From Azoarcus sp. DD4 (GTDB lineage Bacteria > Pseudomonadota > Gammaproteobacteria > Burkholderiales > Rhodocyclaceae), in the NCBI RefSeq assembly GCF_006496635.1, contig NZ_CP022958.1, positions 620,001 through 684,000 of the forward strand: 64,000 bases of DNA, given 5' to 3'. A program made the position numbers and the translations under genes. The notes under the pieces were generated by a model. That model was not told the origin of the DNA. It saw only the letters and a program-made list of their open reading frames with translations, and made no database searches. Of this stretch, positions 8,669-16,743 are shown piece by piece. Numbering within the stretch: the first letter of the stretch is position 1; every line of letters starts with the position of its first letter.

Positions 8669-9067
8669 ATGAAAGTACCGATGACTGAATACCTGCGCGT
8701 CGACCTCGACTCCGAAAAGTGGGAGTGCCGCGTGTGCGACCACGAGATCGGTCCGGCGACCAAGGGCTACAAGGAAGGCATGCTGGTCTACAACCGCGAC
8801 CCACGCGAAATCCACCCGCCCATCATCGATCCCGAGAAGTACCGCTTCACCTTCAGCCCCGACCCGGAGTGGGTGCGCATCCTCGAGTACTACTGCCCGC
8901 ATTGCGGAACCATGGTCGAGACCGAGTACGCCGTCCCCGGCCATCCGCCGCTGCACGACATGCAGCCCGACCTGCCCGCGCTGCGCGCGCAGTGGGCCAA
9001 GCGCGGCGAGGTCGCGGAGCCGGTGGTCGGTCCCGCGGTGACGGCCGATCAGGGCCACAGCCACTAA
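8669..9067 (+). CDS. Apc-type ketone carboxylase, small zinc-binding subunit (subunit 2)
   Basis: A 132-residue protein of the acetone/acetophenone carboxylase gamma-subunit family. Two cysteine pairs, CRVC (about residues 20-23) and CPHC (about 75-78), can bind one zinc ion, as in the gamma subunit of acetophenone carboxylase. The C-terminal 35 residues are low in predicted structure and end in GHSH. An AGGAAGG ribosome site at the end of the previous gene serves its ATG. It is part of the carboxylase core complex and has no known catalytic activity alone. Confidence 0.88.
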   Translation: MKVPMTEYLRVDLDSEKWECRVCDHEIGPATKGYKEGMLVYNRDPREIHPPIIDPEKYRFTFSPDPEWVRILEYYCPHCGTMVETEYAVPGHPPLHDMQPDLPALRAQWAKRGEVAEPVVGPAVTADQGHSH

Positions 9068-9091
9068 GCCCATTCAAGCGCCGGAACGGAA

Positions 9092-9114
9092 GGCCGCCCG
9101 CGCTCCGGGCGGCC
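9092..9114. other. Intercistronic hairpin within the carboxylase operon
   Basis: A perfect 9-bp stem, GGCCGCCCG/CGGGCGGCC with a CGCTC loop, fills most of the 74-base gap between subunits 2 and 3. It has no T-run and lies inside an operon, so it is more likely an mRNA-stability or partial-attenuation element than a full terminator. Confidence 0.6.
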
Positions 9115-9141
9115 CCGGCGGAACAGAATCAAGGAGATAGC

Positions 9142-11277
9142 ATGAGGCGCGTTTCAGTCGATATCGGTGGCACCTTCACCGATTGCTTTGTGGTGTGGGA
9201 TGGCAAGTACATCGAAGCCAAGGCCCTGACCACCCATCACAACCTCGCCCTGGGCTTCAACGAAGCCCTGAGCAAGGCCTACCACGACCTCGGCCTGGAG
9301 CTGGAAGAGATCCTCTCCCAGGTGGATTCGGTGCGCTATGCGACCACGCTCGGCACCAACGCCCTGATCGAGCACAAGGGCCCCAAGATCGGCATGCTGG
9401 TGACCGCCGGCTACGAGGCCACGGTGCCGCTGTCGCGTGCCCGCGGCTACGGCGAAGGCCTCGACAACCTCGGCCAGCAGGACATGCCCAACGCCCAGCG
9501 TCCCGATCCGCTGGTGCTGCCGCACATGATCCGCGGCGTGCGCGAGCGGGTGGACTTCCAGGGCGACCTGGTGATGCCGCTCGACGAGGACGACGTGCGC
9601 ACCCAGATCCGCGAACTGGTGGACCGCGGCGCCGAGATCATCGTGGTGGCGCTGGTGAACGCGGTGGTGAATCCGGCGCACGAGCAGCGCATCGAGGAGA
9701 TCCTGCTCGAGGAGTATCCGTCGCACCTGCTCGGCGCCATCCCGGTGATCCTGTCGCACCAGGTGGCCGGCCGCAAGGGCGAATACGTGCGGGCAACCTC
9801 GGCCATCGTCGACGGCTACCTGCACAACACCATGTACCACGCCCTGTCGGCGCTGGAGCAGAACCTGCGCGCGCATCGCTACGAGAAGCCGATGCTGGTC
9901 ATCCACAACTCCGGCGGCATGGCCCAGCTCAACTCCACCGATGCCCTGCAGACCATCCACTCCGGCCCGGTGTCCGGCATCGGCGCGTCCGAGCACCTGG
10001 CGATGCAGTGCGACCTGGGCAACGTGGTCGCGACTGACATGGGCGGCACCAGCTACGACATCGGCATCGTGGTCGAAGGCGGCATCAAGCACTACGACTT
10101 CAACCCGGTGATCGACCGCTGGCTGGTGTCGGTGCCGATGGTGCACCTGGTGACGCTGGGCGCCGGCGGCGGCTCCATCGCCAGCTACGACCGCATGTAC
10201 AACACGGTGAAGTGCGGCCCCGAATCCGCGGGCTCCGACCCCGGCCCGGCCTGCTACGACCGCGGCGGCATGCGGCCGACGGTGACCGACGCCGACCTGT
10301 TGCTCGGCTACCTCGACCCGAAGAACTACGCCGGCGGCTCGATTCCGCTCAACCCGCGGCGCGCGTCGGCGGCGATCGAGGACGCGCTGTGCGACGACCT
10401 CGACTGCTCGGTGATCGAGGCCGCGCTGCTGATCCGCGAGAAGGTGGACGACAACATGGCCAACGGGTTGTTCACCGAGCTGCGCGCGCGCGGTTACGAC
10501 CCCAAGGACTTCACCATGCTCGCCTATGGCGGCAACGGGCCGCTGCACTGCTGCGGCATCGCCCAGAACCTGAACATCGACAAGATCCTGGCGCCCCCGC
10601 TCAGTTCGGTGTTCTCGGCGGTCGGTGCCGGCAACATGCACCAGCTCCACATCCACGAGACCTCGCTGTACATGGTGTTGTACGACTCGAACACGCGCCA
10701 CCTGTTCGACGACTACGAGCGCTTCAACGCCATCGTCGCCGACCTCAAGGAGCAGGGCACCCAGGATCTGCTGCGTCAGGGCGTGGCGCGCGAGGACATC
10801 TGCCACAACCTCGAGCTGGACATGCGCTACGGCAACCAGCTGGTGCAGACCACCGCCGTGATTCCCCGCCACGAGGTGCATGGTCCGGCCGATGTGCTGG
10901 CCATCATCGAGCAGTTCTCCAACGACTATGGCAAGCGCTTCGGCGAGGGCTCGCAGGCGCCGGAGGCCGGCATCCGCATCAACACCATCCGCGTGGCGGC
11001 CTTCGTGCGTCACGAGACGGTGAAGTTCGAGAACATCAAGCCGGTCCCGGTCGAGCAGCGCAAGTCGCCGCCGCCGCCGTCGGACACCCGCAAGTGCTAC
11101 TTCGTCGGCCACGAGGGCGCCTTCGAGACCCCGGTGTGGAGCCGCGCGGCGATCGAGCCCGGCGTGCAGATCGCCGGCCCCGCCATCGTCGCCTCCGAAG
11201 TGACCACCTTCCTGGTCAACCCCGGCTGGAACTTCGTCGCCGCCAAGCAGGGTGCTTCCTGGTTCCTGCGCGCCTGA
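9142..11277 (+). CDS. Apc-type ketone carboxylase, subunit 3 (hydantoinase A-like ATPase)
   Basis: A 711-residue second hydantoinase A-type subunit, paralogous to the product of 6728-8665. It has the canonical phosphate loop VDIGGTFTD at residues 6-14, the ATTLGTNA motif, and a second site TDMGGTSYDIG followed by GAGGGS. The ATG at 9142 has an AAGGAGATAGC ribosome site; the frame extends upstream to 8719 but there it overlaps the small-subunit gene. In acetophenone carboxylase the two A-type subunits each hydrolyse ATP, consistent with two ATP per carboxylation. The next gene starts 43 bases downstream. Confidence 0.9.
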   Translation: MRRVSVDIGGTFTDCFVVWDGKYIEAKALTTHHNLALGFNEALSKAYHDLGLELEEILSQVDSVRYATTLGTNALIEHKGPKIGMLVTAGYEATVPLSRARGYGEGLDNLGQQDMPNAQRPDPLVLPHMIRGVRERVDFQGDLVMPLDEDDVRTQIRELVDRGAEIIVVALVNAVVNPAHEQRIEEILLEEYPSHLLGAIPVILSHQVAGRKGEYVRATSAIVDGYLHNTMYHALSALEQNLRAHRYEKPMLVIHNSGGMAQLNSTDALQTIHSGPVSGIGASEHLAMQCDLGNVVATDMGGTSYDIGIVVEGGIKHYDFNPVIDRWLVSVPMVHLVTLGAGGGSIASYDRMYNTVKCGPESAGSDPGPACYDRGGMRPTVTDADLLLGYLDPKNYAGGSIPLNPRRASAAIEDALCDDLDCSVIEAALLIREKVDDNMANGLFTELRARGYDPKDFTMLAYGGNGPLHCCGIAQNLNIDKILAPPLSSVFSAVGAGNMHQLHIHETSLYMVLYDSNTRHLFDDYERFNAIVADLKEQGTQDLLRQGVAREDICHNLELDMRYGNQLVQTTAVIPRHEVHGPADVLAIIEQFSNDYGKRFGEGSQAPEAGIRINTIRVAAFVRHETVKFENIKPVPVEQRKSPPPPSDTRKCYFVGHEGAFETPVWSRAAIEPGVQIAGPAIVASEVTTFLVNPGWNFVAAKQGASWFLRA

Positions 11278-11320
11278 GGGCCGCGGGACAGCCATCGACC
11301 ATATTCAGACAGGATCGAAC

Positions 11321-13597
11321 ATGAACGACATCGCTACGCCTGTGAAGGCAAAGACGCCCAGCGCCGAGGAATTGGCGCTGATCAAGAAGTTCCTCAGCGA
11401 CACCACGCTGTTCCTCGGGCCCGACCCCGAGATCATGCAGAACCACGATCTCATGCCGCGCACCGAGGCCGAGGACGAAGCCATCCGCAAGATGAGCGAC
11501 GCCCACACCATCGCCAAGATCCGCGACCGCATCCAGGCCGGCTGCGACGAAGGCTACGAGATGGTCGAGCAGATGGGCGCGGCCCCCGGCGCCAAGTGGG
11601 GCGACGTCATCACCGGGGTGTATTCCGCCTCGGGCGACCTCGCCATCGCCAGTGCCGGCGGCGTGCTGATCTTTTCCGCCCTGGTGCACCACCCGATCAA
11701 GTTCATCATCAAGAACTGGATGAACGACCCCACGGTGGGCGTGCGCGAGGGTGACGGCTTCATCCACAACGACTCGCGCTACGGCAACGTGCACAACACC
11801 GACCAGAGCATGATCCTGCCCATCTTCCACGAAGGGAAGCTGGTGTGCTGGGTGGCGTCCACCGTGCATGAAGGCGAGAACGGCGCGATCGAGCCGGGCG
11901 GCATGCCGTCGATGGCGGAGAGCCCGTGCGACGAGGGCCTCAAGATGAGCCCCTTCAAGGTCGTCGAGAACTACGAGATCAAGCGCGACATCCTGACCTT
12001 CCTGCAGAACTCGGTGCGCGAGCCCAAGCTGCAGTACGAGGACATGAAGGTCAAGCTCTTCGCCTGCCTGCGCATCAAGCAGCGCATCGAGGAAACGCTC
12101 AAGACCGACGGCCCCAATGCGCTGGTCTCCACCCTGCGCCTGACCATGGAGAACGTGCGCGCCGAGGTGAAGCGCCGCATCAGCGAATGGCCGGACATGA
12201 CGGTGCGCACCTACATCATCCAGGACTCGACGCTGCGCGAGAACTGCGTGGTGAAGATCAACTGCAAGCTCACCAAGACCGGCGACCGCCTGATCTTCGA
12301 CTTCCGCGGCTCGGCGCCGGAATTCACCAACCGGCCGACCAACACCATCGTCGCCGGCCTCAAGGGCATGCTGGCGCAGGTCTTCCTGTGCTACGTGTGG
12401 CCCGACCTGCCGCGCGGCCAGGCCGCCTTCGCGCCGATCGAGGTGATCACCGACCCGCATTCCATCGTCAATTGCTCCTACGCGGCGCCGAACTCGCAGA
12501 GCCTGATGTCCATCTTCACCGGCTTCACCGCCGGCCAGCACGCGGTGGCCAAGTTCCTCTACAGCTGCCCGGAGAAGTACACCAAGGTCCATGCCCCGAC
12601 CTTCAACATGATCAACACCTTCATCTGGGGCGGGGTCAGCCAGCACGGCGAAACCCTCGGCAACCTCTGCGCCGACTTGAACGGCATGGGCGCTGGCGCC
12701 ACGGTGGACCGCGACGGCGAGCATGCGCTGGCGCCTATCTTCGCCACCATGGCCGACATCGGCGAGCAGGAACTCAACGAGGAGGACGTGCCCTTCCTGC
12801 AGCTCGTCTCCAAGAAGATGACGCGCGACGCCATCGCCCCGGGCAAGTACCGCGGCGGCCAGGGCTACACCATGATCGTGGCGACCAAGGACAGCGAGCA
12901 GTGGGGCTTCATGACCACCTGCCAGGGCGCCAAGATCCCGCCGCTGCAGGGCCTGTTCGGCGGCTACGCCTGCGGGGCCTACCCGCTCTCCAAGGTCAAG
13001 GGCGTGGATGTGTACGACGTGCTGCTGGAAACGCCGGAGAAGTTCAAGCACTCGATCGAGGAGATCATGAACGAGCAGCCCTTCGAGGGCGCGAGCTACA
13101 CCACCCACCACATGGGGATGGGCTTCGAGATCTCCAAGCGCGGCGAACTCTTCATGATCTCGCAGGGTGCCGGTGCCGGTTACGGTGACCTGCTGGAGCG
13201 CGATCCGGCCGGGGTGATCCGCGACATCGAGGAAGGCCTGATCTCGCCGGCCGTGGCCGAGCGCCTGTACAAGGTCAAGTTCGACCCGGCGACGCTGGCG
13301 ATCAACCACGACGCCACCGCCGCGGCGCGCGATGCCGAGCGCAAGGCGCGCCTGGCGCGCGGCGTGCCCTATGCCGAGTTCGTCAAGTCGTGGAACAAGC
13401 CGACGCCGCCGTCGCACCTGCAGTACTTCGGCTGCTGGGGCGACGACGTCGGCAAGCTCTACATGGGCGACGCGGACAAGTACCGCGAAGCGGCCGCGCC
13501 GCGCCCCAACTACATGCCCCACCCGAAGGACGTGCGCATCGCCGAACTGGAAGCGCGCCTTGCGGCACTCGGCGCACTGGGAGGTGAAAAGCAATGA
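11321..13597 (+). CDS. Apc-type ketone carboxylase, subunit 4 (hydantoinase B-like)
   Basis: A 758-residue member of the hydantoinase B/acetone carboxylase alpha family, thought to hold the site where the ketone enol phosphate meets activated carbonate. The opening blocks are family-typical (GDVITGVYSASGDLAIASAGG, about residues 92-112; HNDSRYGNVHNTDQSM, about 150). So are the HEGENGAIEPGGMPS and FDFRGSAPEFTNRPTNT segments. I take the ATG at 11321 with AGGAT upstream; the longer frame from 11252 overlaps the preceding gene. Its stop overlaps the start of subunit 5 by four bases, indicating coupled translation. Confidence 0.9.
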   Translation: MNDIATPVKAKTPSAEELALIKKFLSDTTLFLGPDPEIMQNHDLMPRTEAEDEAIRKMSDAHTIAKIRDRIQAGCDEGYEMVEQMGAAPGAKWGDVITGVYSASGDLAIASAGGVLIFSALVHHPIKFIIKNWMNDPTVGVREGDGFIHNDSRYGNVHNTDQSMILPIFHEGKLVCWVASTVHEGENGAIEPGGMPSMAESPCDEGLKMSPFKVVENYEIKRDILTFLQNSVREPKLQYEDMKVKLFACLRIKQRIEETLKTDGPNALVSTLRLTMENVRAEVKRRISEWPDMTVRTYIIQDSTLRENCVVKINCKLTKTGDRLIFDFRGSAPEFTNRPTNTIVAGLKGMLAQVFLCYVWPDLPRGQAAFAPIEVITDPHSIVNCSYAAPNSQSLMSIFTGFTAGQHAVAKFLYSCPEKYTKVHAPTFNMINTFIWGGVSQHGETLGNLCADLNGMGAGATVDRDGEHALAPIFATMADIGEQELNEEDVPFLQLVSKKMTRDAIAPGKYRGGQGYTMIVATKDSEQWGFMTTCQGAKIPPLQGLFGGYACGAYPLSKVKGVDVYDVLLETPEKFKHSIEEIMNEQPFEGASYTTHHMGMGFEISKRGELFMISQGAGAGYGDLLERDPAGVIRDIEEGLISPAVAERLYKVKFDPATLAINHDATAAARDAERKARLARGVPYAEFVKSWNKPTPPSHLQYFGCWGDDVGKLYMGDADKYREAAAPRPNYMPHPKDVRIAELEARLAALGALGGEKQ

Positions 13598-14460
13598 GCC
13601 AGAGCCTCGCCGACGATCTGCCCGGCGGCACGGGCAACGGGCGCCTGCGGGTGTGGCTCAAGTCTTCGGCTTACACCCGTCGGCTTCTGCTGGGCGCAGG
13701 GGGCGACCCTTGGGCCAGCGCACCGCAGTACCTCGCCTACTTCAGCCAGGCCCAGGGCCTGCTGCGCCCCGATGTCGCCGTGGTCGAGGTCGGCGAGCTG
13801 TTCGACGCCTGGCTGGCCCGCCACCCGGCGGTGGCGGCCGAGCTGGGCGCCAAGCGGCGCCTCTCCTACCCGCTGCGCAAGCTGCTGGAACAGGAGGCGC
13901 CGCGCCAGATCCTGGCCGAGGTGGTCGAAGCGGTGATCGCCAACCTGCGCGGCCAGACCCCGCTGGTGCTGGCCATGCCCTCGCCCAAGCATTGGCTGCA
14001 CCACGCCAATGCCCTGGCGGGGCGGGTCGGCGTCGAACTGGACCCGGACGGCGTCGAGGATGCGGCCATGTACATGGCCGACCTGCTGCGCTCGGTGTCG
14101 GCCTACGCAGTGGGTGGCGTGCTGCTGGAAGAGCACCCCGCCGACAGCGACATGGGCGTGACCGATGTCGAGCGCTATCGCCCGCTCATCAACGTGGCCA
14201 AGCACTACCGCTGGTCGCTGGCGCTGCGGCCGCGCGGTGCGGCGGAGTGGGTTTCGCCGTCGCTGGCCGAGTTCGATGCGGTCATCTCGCCGACCATCCG
14301 CGCGGCGGCGCCCACCTCGTCGGGCGTGGATGTCAGCGCCGCGCTGTGGTCCGGCGGCGCCCTGCCGGCGCTGGGGCAGGGCCAGTTCTACTTCGCCGAG
14401 ATTCCGGCCGACCATGAGCCGGAGCACGTCCTGGAAAGCCTGACCCGGCTGCGCGCGTGA
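13594..14460 (+). CDS. Apc5-like accessory subunit of the ketone carboxylase
   Basis: A 288-residue protein in the position, and near the size, of Apc5 of acetophenone carboxylase, a loosely bound subunit needed for activity of the Apc core complex. I see no catalytic motif or membrane segment. The central stretch TPLVLAMPSPKHWLHHANAL and the C-terminal ISPTIRAAAPTSSGVDVSAALWSGGALPALGQGQFYFAEIP look like a soluble alpha/beta protein. The start ATG lies in the stop of subunit 4 (ATGA). The presence of this fifth gene is the main reason to prefer an acetophenone-carboxylase-type enzyme over acetone carboxylase. Confidence 0.75.
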   Translation: MSQSLADDLPGGTGNGRLRVWLKSSAYTRRLLLGAGGDPWASAPQYLAYFSQAQGLLRPDVAVVEVGELFDAWLARHPAVAAELGAKRRLSYPLRKLLEQEAPRQILAEVVEAVIANLRGQTPLVLAMPSPKHWLHHANALAGRVGVELDPDGVEDAAMYMADLLRSVSAYAVGGVLLEEHPADSDMGVTDVERYRPLINVAKHYRWSLALRPRGAAEWVSPSLAEFDAVISPTIRAAAPTSSGVDVSAALWSGGALPALGQGQFYFAEIPADHEPEHVLESLTRLRA

Positions 14461-14535
14461 CCCTGCGGGCGGGCGTCGCGGCGCTGCCGTGATGTCTGCC
14501 CGACTTCCTTGTCTCCCTTGCCGTCCCCGGCATCC

Positions 14536-14580
14536 CGCGCACTCCGCCAGCCCTGGTCGCGGCTGGCGTCCGAGTGCGCG
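14536..14580. terminator. Long hairpin after the carboxylase operon
   Basis: CGCGCACTC-CGCCAGCC (14536-14552) pairs with GGCTGGCG (14561-14568) and GAGTGCGCG (14572-14580). The result is a 17-bp stem with a 3-base bulge and an 8-base loop. It lies 76 bases after the last carboxylase gene and before the next promoter. It lacks a T-run. Confidence 0.6.
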
Positions 14581-14995
14581 AGGGCCCTGCCGCTGCAGGT
14601 GTCCGATGCCGCGGGACGGATCTTTTTCTGCCTCGTCCCCGCTGCGCCAACCGCGTGATTGCGGTGTGCCGCTCGTACGGCCCGTACCGCCTTCCACCTC
14701 GAGAAAGATTCTGTGCCCGGCGTCGCCCGGTCTGGACAAGCGTCCGATGGCCGCACGTTGTCCCGGACGGCTTCGGCCGGAATTCGGACGGGATTTTCCG
14801 GAAGCAGAATGGATCGCGACCCGGAAATAACTCCAAGTGATTGAACTCCATCAGGAAATACTCATTCTGGATTGATGGCATGTCGTTTGCATTGTCGGAG
14901 ACGCTTTCCTGGACGAAAGCGGACTCTTGGCAGCAACAAGCGTGGGGCCCACCAAACGGCGCTCCGACAAACGACGACACGGAAGGAGGAATGAC
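14581..14995 (+). promoter_or_regulatory. Sigma-54-type promoter of the alcohol dehydrogenase gene
   Basis: TGGCATGTCGTTTGCA at 14876-14891 is the closest match in the window to the -24/-12 consensus (GG at 14877, GC at 14889). It stands about 105 bases before the dehydrogenase ATG. GGCCGGAATTCGGAC near 14770 is a weak palindrome, but I see no clear GCGTTCGAT half-site upstream. The rest of the gap holds nothing I recognise. Confidence 0.7.
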
Positions 14996-16060
14996 ATGGC
15001 AGGTTCGATGAAGGCGCTGGTGATGCGAGGTCTGCACGATGTGGCGGTGCTCGAGCGTCCCATTCCGCAGCCCGGTCCGAACGACGCGGTGGTGAAAACG
15101 ACGGTCGCCATGGTGTGCACGTCGGATTGCCACACCATCGAGGGCGGTCTCGGCGAACTCCGGGATCGGGTGCTCGGTCATGAAGCCGTGGGCGTGATCC
15201 ACGCCCTGGGCAGCGCGGTCAAGGGCTTCGCGCTCGGCCAGCGCGTGGCGGTCAATGCCATCACGCCCTGCTACAAGTGCGAGAACTGCCAACGGGGCTT
15301 CACCTCGCAGTGCGAGGTGATGCTGGGCGGCTACAAATTCACCGTCCAGAAGGACGGCAACATGGCGGAGTACTTTCACGTGAATGATGCGGCAGCCAAC
15401 CTGGCGCCGATCCCGGACGGCGTCTCGGACGAGGCGGCCTGCTACACCACCGACATGATGTCCACCGGCTTCAAGGGCGCGGAGAACGCGCGCATTCCCC
15501 TCGGCGGTTCCGGCGTGGTCTTCGGCATGGGGCCGGTCGGGCTGATGGCCATCGCCGGCACCCGCCTGCTGGGTGCCGGGCTGGTCATCGCGGTCGATTG
15601 CGTGCCTTCGCGCCTCGAACTGGCCCGCTACTACGGGGCCGATGTCACGATCAACTTCAAGGAGCAGGACCCGATCGCCGAGATCATGCGGCTGACCGGC
15701 GGGCATGGTGCCGACGCAGCGATGGATGCGCTGGGTTCGCAGGCCACCTTCGAGAATTGCGTCAAGGCCACGCGACCCGGGGGTGTGATCTCGAACATCG
15801 GCTACTTCGGCCACGGTGATTACATCAAGATCCCCCGCCTCGAATGGGGTGTCGGGATGAGCGAGAAAACCATCACCACGCTGCTGTGCCCCGGTGGCAG
15901 CGAACGCATGGGCCGCCTGATGCGCCTCATCGAGGCCGGCCGTGTCGATCCGACGCGGCTGACCACCCATCACTTCAAGTTCTCCGAGATCGAGAAGGCC
16001 CTGGACATGATGACGACCAAGGCCGACGGCATCATCAAGCCGGTCATCCATTTCGACTGA
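14996..16060 (+). CDS. Zinc-dependent secondary-alcohol dehydrogenase (isopropanol dehydrogenase-like)
   Basis: A 354-residue medium-chain dehydrogenase resembling the secondary-alcohol dehydrogenases of Thermoanaerobacter and clostridia, which interconvert 2-alkanols and ketones. Catalytic zinc ligands by alignment are Cys41, His62 and Asp153 (in TTDMMSTG), with Glu63 beside. The Rossmann motif is GMGPVG. At the end of the second strand it has Asp (IAVDCVPS), where the NADP-specific enzymes have Gly-Ser-Arg, which points to NAD. It also has a CYKCENCQRGFTSQC cluster (C92, C95, C98, C106) that can hold structural zinc, which the Thermoanaerobacter enzyme lacks. The ATG at 14996 follows AAGGAGG. 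It probably makes the ketone for the carboxylase. Confidence 0.88.
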   Translation: MAGSMKALVMRGLHDVAVLERPIPQPGPNDAVVKTTVAMVCTSDCHTIEGGLGELRDRVLGHEAVGVIHALGSAVKGFALGQRVAVNAITPCYKCENCQRGFTSQCEVMLGGYKFTVQKDGNMAEYFHVNDAAANLAPIPDGVSDEAACYTTDMMSTGFKGAENARIPLGGSGVVFGMGPVGLMAIAGTRLLGAGLVIAVDCVPSRLELARYYGADVTINFKEQDPIAEIMRLTGGHGADAAMDALGSQATFENCVKATRPGGVISNIGYFGHGDYIKIPRLEWGVGMSEKTITTLLCPGGSERMGRLMRLIEAGRVDPTRLTTHHFKFSEIEKALDMMTTKADGIIKPVIHFD

Positions 16061-16743
16061 ACCTGCCCGACCGGGCCGTGTCGCCCGAGGGCACGCCCCG
16101 TCCGCCATGGATCGGCCTCGAGGCCGGCCGTGGCCAGTGTAACGGGCTCACGGCGCTGTTCCGGTTGCCCGGCGTCATGGCCGGGTTTGCGCGCTTGTCC
16201 CGCCCCGGTGTGCCGTTGCCCCGTGCGCGGATCAGCGTTTGCCGCCAACTGGCAGGCGCACTGCCGCCGCGCTCATCCATTCCGATCGCACCCAGGCGTC
16301 CGGCCGCCCGGCTATCCGTTCGATAGCCGGGCGGCGATGCGGCGGATTCCCGAACGGCACCGCCGGAATGCTGCTACGCCGCAATTGCGGAATTGGCCGT
16401 GAACCAATCGTATCTATCTGATCTGTCGGTAATTTATTCAATTCAATTTACTGGCATCCAAGTTGCTAATTGGCAGTGGCGAGGAGTCATGGCCGGCATT
16501 GTCCGAATTCGCTTCGATATCGGACGAATTGAATAGCGGCAGCGGTGAGTTCAATGGTCATTGAATTGGCCGCTGCGCCGAACGGGCGAGATCGCCGGCA
16601 TCCATGACAGTTCAGCAACCAGTGATGCGATGGAGCGGATATGGAGACAAAAAACAGTTCTGCGCAGTCCGGCGTGCCGGTAAGAAGCGCCGGTACGGCG
16701 GGCGATGCATGGATTCGGATGTGGCGCGGCGACGGGAGGCGAC
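16061..16743 (+). promoter_or_regulatory. Promoter region of the envelope module, with hairpins and sigma-54-type site
   Basis: A perfect 14-bp hairpin GCCGCCCGGCTATC/GATAGCCGGGCGGC (16303-16335) may end transcription from the dehydrogenase. Its loop edge contains CCGTTCGATA, like half of the operator at 3738. TGGCATCCAAGTTGCT at 16452-16467 fits the -24/-12 pattern. The expected transcript has a leader of about 265 bases that includes GTCCGA...TCGGAC (16501-16525). It also includes a nested hairpin with TTCAATGGTCATTGAA at its core (16550-16565) and GCAGCGG/CCGCTGC as outer stem (16539-16576). A GGGAGG ribosome site precedes the ATG at 16744. Confidence 0.65.

Noticed and set aside
6692..9073. 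A 793-codon open frame on the - strand opposite the carboxylase genes, and similar long antisense frames elsewhere
   Set aside because: The + strand frames have clear domains, ribosome sites and operon spacing. The antisense translations are rich in His, Arg and Gln without any recognisable motif, as expected for mirror frames of GC-rich genes.
6728..13597. Hydantoinase or 5-oxoprolinase function
   Set aside because: The zinc-binding small subunit, the duplicated A subunit and the CoA-ligase, CoA-transferase and dehydrogenase neighbours point to ketone carboxylation.
6728..14460. Three-subunit acetone carboxylase (AcxABC)
   Set aside because: Two A-type ATPase genes and a fifth accessory gene are present, and sizes and order match the Apc type.
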